The translations under genes and the position numbers were made by a program. Of a stretch of 6,375 nt of DNA, positions 5,262-6,375 are shown piece after piece. Within the stretch, counting starts at the first letter, position 1, and each line of letters begins with the position of its first letter. The notes below the pieces were generated by a model. It saw only the letters and a list, made by a program, of their open reading frames with translations, made no database searches and had not been told where the DNA came from. Origin of the DNA: Bacteroidota bacterium (GTDB lineage: Bacteria; Bacteroidota; Bacteroidia; Bacteroidales; Bacteroidaceae); NCBI GenBank assembly GCA_023458215.1, contig JAEXAJ010000049.1, forward strand, positions 1-6,375. Direction: 5' to 3'.

Positions 5262-5349
5262 TTACACTTATAGGAGTGTGAGGCTACACTTATAGGAGCG
5301 TGAGGTTACACTCCTATAAGTGTAACCTCACGCATATAGGTGCGTAAAA
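5262..5349. repeat. Four tandem palindromic units after the fimbrial operon
   Basis: Units of 21-23 bp follow each other: 5262-5284, 5285-5306, 5307-5327 and 5328-5349. The first is TTACACTTATAGGAGTGTGA plus AGGC. Each unit has its own inverted repeat around TATAGG or its complement, and the third is inverted relative to the others. Units 2-4 also combine into a perfect 15-bp hairpin. The array starts 12 bp after the operon stop and is the only candidate terminator for it. Confidence 0.75.
5298..5333 (+). terminator. Perfect 15-bp hairpin, possible operon terminator
   Basis: 5298-5312 pairs fully with 5319-5333 around the loop CCTATA. No T run follows (CATATAGG), so it is not a classical intrinsic terminator. 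It may instead protect the 3' end of the fimbrial mRNA or block readthrough in either direction, since the convergent AraC-type gene transcribes towards it. Confidence 0.45.
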
Positions 5350-5402
5350 CAAAGAAGGGATGAAAAGATAAATAAAAGAATTACGTGCGATCTTACAGTG
5401 AA

Positions 5403-5558
5403 CTATATTAGGCAAGACTTTATACATTCTTCTATCTCTTGAGCAGTTATAGCGTAAACAGGCTCAAGCTGCTCAAAATGAGCATCCCTTGTGAAACGAG
5501 AGCCATTAGTAAGCATAGCAAGCAAATTAATATCACCCACTGTAGCTAAACCTTTCAT
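5403..5558 (-). CDS. Unrecognised 51-aa ORF, possibly a gene remnant
   Basis: On the minus strand, ATG at 5558-5556 opens 51 codons, ending in TAG at 5403. The product begins MKGLATVGDINLLAMLTNGS and ends with an acidic, helix-like stretch (TAQEIEECIKSCLI). It has a balanced composition and looks more protein-like than a chance frame, but I do not recognise it. Its start overlaps the stop of another short minus-strand frame as ATGA (5558-5555). This suggests either the last two genes of a decayed operon or one gene split by a frameshift. No ribosome site stands out. No full-length upstream gene exists: the space to the AraC-type gene is only about 120 bp and carries stops. Confidence 0.4.
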   Translation of the reverse strand: MKGLATVGDINLLAMLTNGSRFTRDAHFEQLEPVYAITAQEIEECIKSCLI

Positions 5559-5656
5559 GCGAACTTCTTATTAAAATGACGAGTTGCCATAGATTTGAGA
5601 TAGGCATCAGGTCTTTTTGCTTTGAAATAAACCTCCTTTATCTTCTTAAGTAACAC
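5555..5656 (-). pseudogene. C-terminal remnant of an unidentified gene
   Basis: This minus-strand frame is open for 33 codons after a stop at 5659-5657. It encodes VLLKKIKEVYFKAKRPDAYL and ends MATRHFNKKFA, then TGA. It is basic and protein-like, has no convincing start codon, and its stop overlaps the ATG of the 51-aa frame. It could be the tail of a truncated gene. GGAGG (5637-5633) lies inside the frame and has no start codon at a useful distance. The family is unknown to me. Confidence 0.3.
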
Positions 5657-5688
5657 TTAAAAAGAACTTGGTATAAATGGGCGTTTTA

Positions 5689-5727
5689 TTTTTCCAGTTG
5701 GAGGAATATTTTTTCCCAGTTAGAGAA
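5689..5727. repeat. Two CCAGTT-centred repeats 22 bp apart
   Basis: TTTTTCCAGTTGGAGGAA (5689-5706) and TTTTTCCCAGTTAGAGAAAA (5711-5730, offset) share the core CCAGTT at 5694-5699 and 5716-5721, spaced 22 bp. The first unit is itself a near palindrome (TTCC and GGAA arms). They lie just past the 3' end of the AraC-type gene. They could be a binding site or a decayed repeat. Confidence 0.45.
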
Positions 5728-5779
5728 AAATAATTCAGTAATAAAGGAATAAAAAATTGGGGATAAAAAACATTCCCTC

Positions 5780-6375
5780 TTATTTCATAATATTACTCCG
5801 ATACTGCGTCGGCGTCAGATTAACCAACTGCTTAAACGTGCGATTGAAATGAGTGATCGAATCGAAGCCACATTCCACAGCTATCTGCGAAATATCCATT
5901 TCTCCCAATGCTAACAACTTACAAGCATATCCCACACGCATTTCCATCACATACTGCAAAAGCGTCTTCCCTGTATTCTCCTTGAAATAACGACAGAAGG
6001 CACTGGAGTTCATGCTCGCCATTCCGGCAATTTCATTCAATTTGAGGTTATGGGTGTAGTTATTGTTTATGAAAGAAATGATTTTATCAATCCGCTTGTT
6101 CCCCAACGTAGGAAACTTTTCGTAATAATGCAGACTTGCCAACGTCTTTCTTTGCGAACTGACTGCCAGCTCCTGCAATAAATCCAACAACCCGCTTATC
6201 TGGTGAAAACCACTTAATGAAAGAAAGCCGGAAAGCAACTCCCCTACTCGGGTTGCATCCTGTTTCGGAAAGATGATACCTCTCTTCGATTCCTCCAACA
6301 GCATTTTTATTTGCTGAAACTGAGGGTAATAATCAAAGGAATACTGCATAAAGTTCTGCTCAAACTGAATGATAG
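5780..6375 (-). CDS. AraC-family transcriptional regulator, C-terminal part (N-terminus beyond window)
   Basis: The frame runs from its stop (TAA, 5782-5780) to the window edge. The Met at 6349 is unlikely to be the true start, because eight in-frame codons before it (IIQFEQNF) continue the sequence. AraC regulators of this size class have roughly 280-300 residues, so about 90 N-terminal residues, including a probable cupin sensor domain, are missing. Counting from that Met, residues 84-186 form the AraC DNA-binding domain. The first helix-turn-helix is around LKLNEIAGMASMNSSAFCRYFK (split: 102-111 and 112-123), and the second is DISQIAVECGFDSITHFNRT (152-171) followed by the signature FKQLVNLTPTQYR. 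It should bind tandem DNA sites and activate or repress. It is convergent with the fimbrial operon; control of that operon is possible but unproven. Confidence 0.9.
   Translation of the reverse strand, partial: IIQFEQNFMQYSFDYYPQFQQIKMLLEESKRGIIFPKQDATRVGELLSGFLSLSGFHQISGLLDLLQELAVSSQRKTLASLHYYEKFPTLGNKRIDKIISFINNNYTHNLKLNEIAGMASMNSSAFCRYFKENTGKTLLQYVMEMRVGYACKLLALGEMDISQIAVECGFDSITHFNRTFKQLVNLTPTQYRSNIMK

Noticed and set aside
5262..5349. CRISPR array
   Set aside because: Units are contiguous with no spacers, one is inverted, and no cas gene is present.
5757..5779. Terminator of the AraC-type gene
   Set aside because: Only a 4-5 bp stem (GGGGA with TCCC) with a long A-rich loop; too weak to call.

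Overview
The window looks like an accessory region of a Bacteroidales chromosome, most likely Bacteroides. The reasons are two fimbrillin-type lipoproteins, a promoter matching the Bacteroides -33/-7 consensus (TTTG, then TAnnTTTG), lipoprotein signals followed by acidic residues, and start codons in A/T-rich context with few Shine-Dalgarno sites.

Layout. (1) Positions 62-106 are the 3' part of a tRNA-Gly(TCC) gene with no 5' half, the usual scar of an element that integrated into a tRNA gene; by the usual geometry the element would lie to the left of the window. (2) Positions 195-878 hold a yefM-yoeB type II toxin-antitoxin cassette with a consensus promoter and a candidate operator (two GTAC cores 12 bp apart). 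Two similar hairpin terminators bracket it. (3) Positions 879-1236 are poor in genes, with one doubtful 46-codon ORF. (4) Positions 1237-1447 look like a structured RNA ending in a strong intrinsic terminator; two of its hairpin loops are complementary over six bases. (5) Positions 1494-5250 form a putative operon on the + strand: a 52-aa small protein, a 340-aa fimbrillin-family lipoprotein and an 832-aa lipoprotein with a fimbrillin-like N-terminus and eight GLUG-type repeats. (6) Positions 5262-5349 are tandem small palindromes after the operon. (7) Positions 5403-5656 contain two short minus-strand coding frames that look like gene remnants. (8) Positions 5780-6375 are the C-terminal part of an AraC-family regulator on the minus strand, convergent with the operon and cut by the window edge.

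How the parts may work together (inference): the RNA sits where an attenuating leader for the fimbrial operon would sit, its terminator ending 46 bp before the first small ORF with no clear promoter between. The two lipoproteins would be exported to the cell surface as pilus-type subunits or adhesins, the GLUG protein being a plausible tip or accessory adhesin. The AraC-type protein is a candidate regulator by position only. The toxin-antitoxin cassette is an independent unit. The most promising undescribed item is the RNA at 1237-1447.
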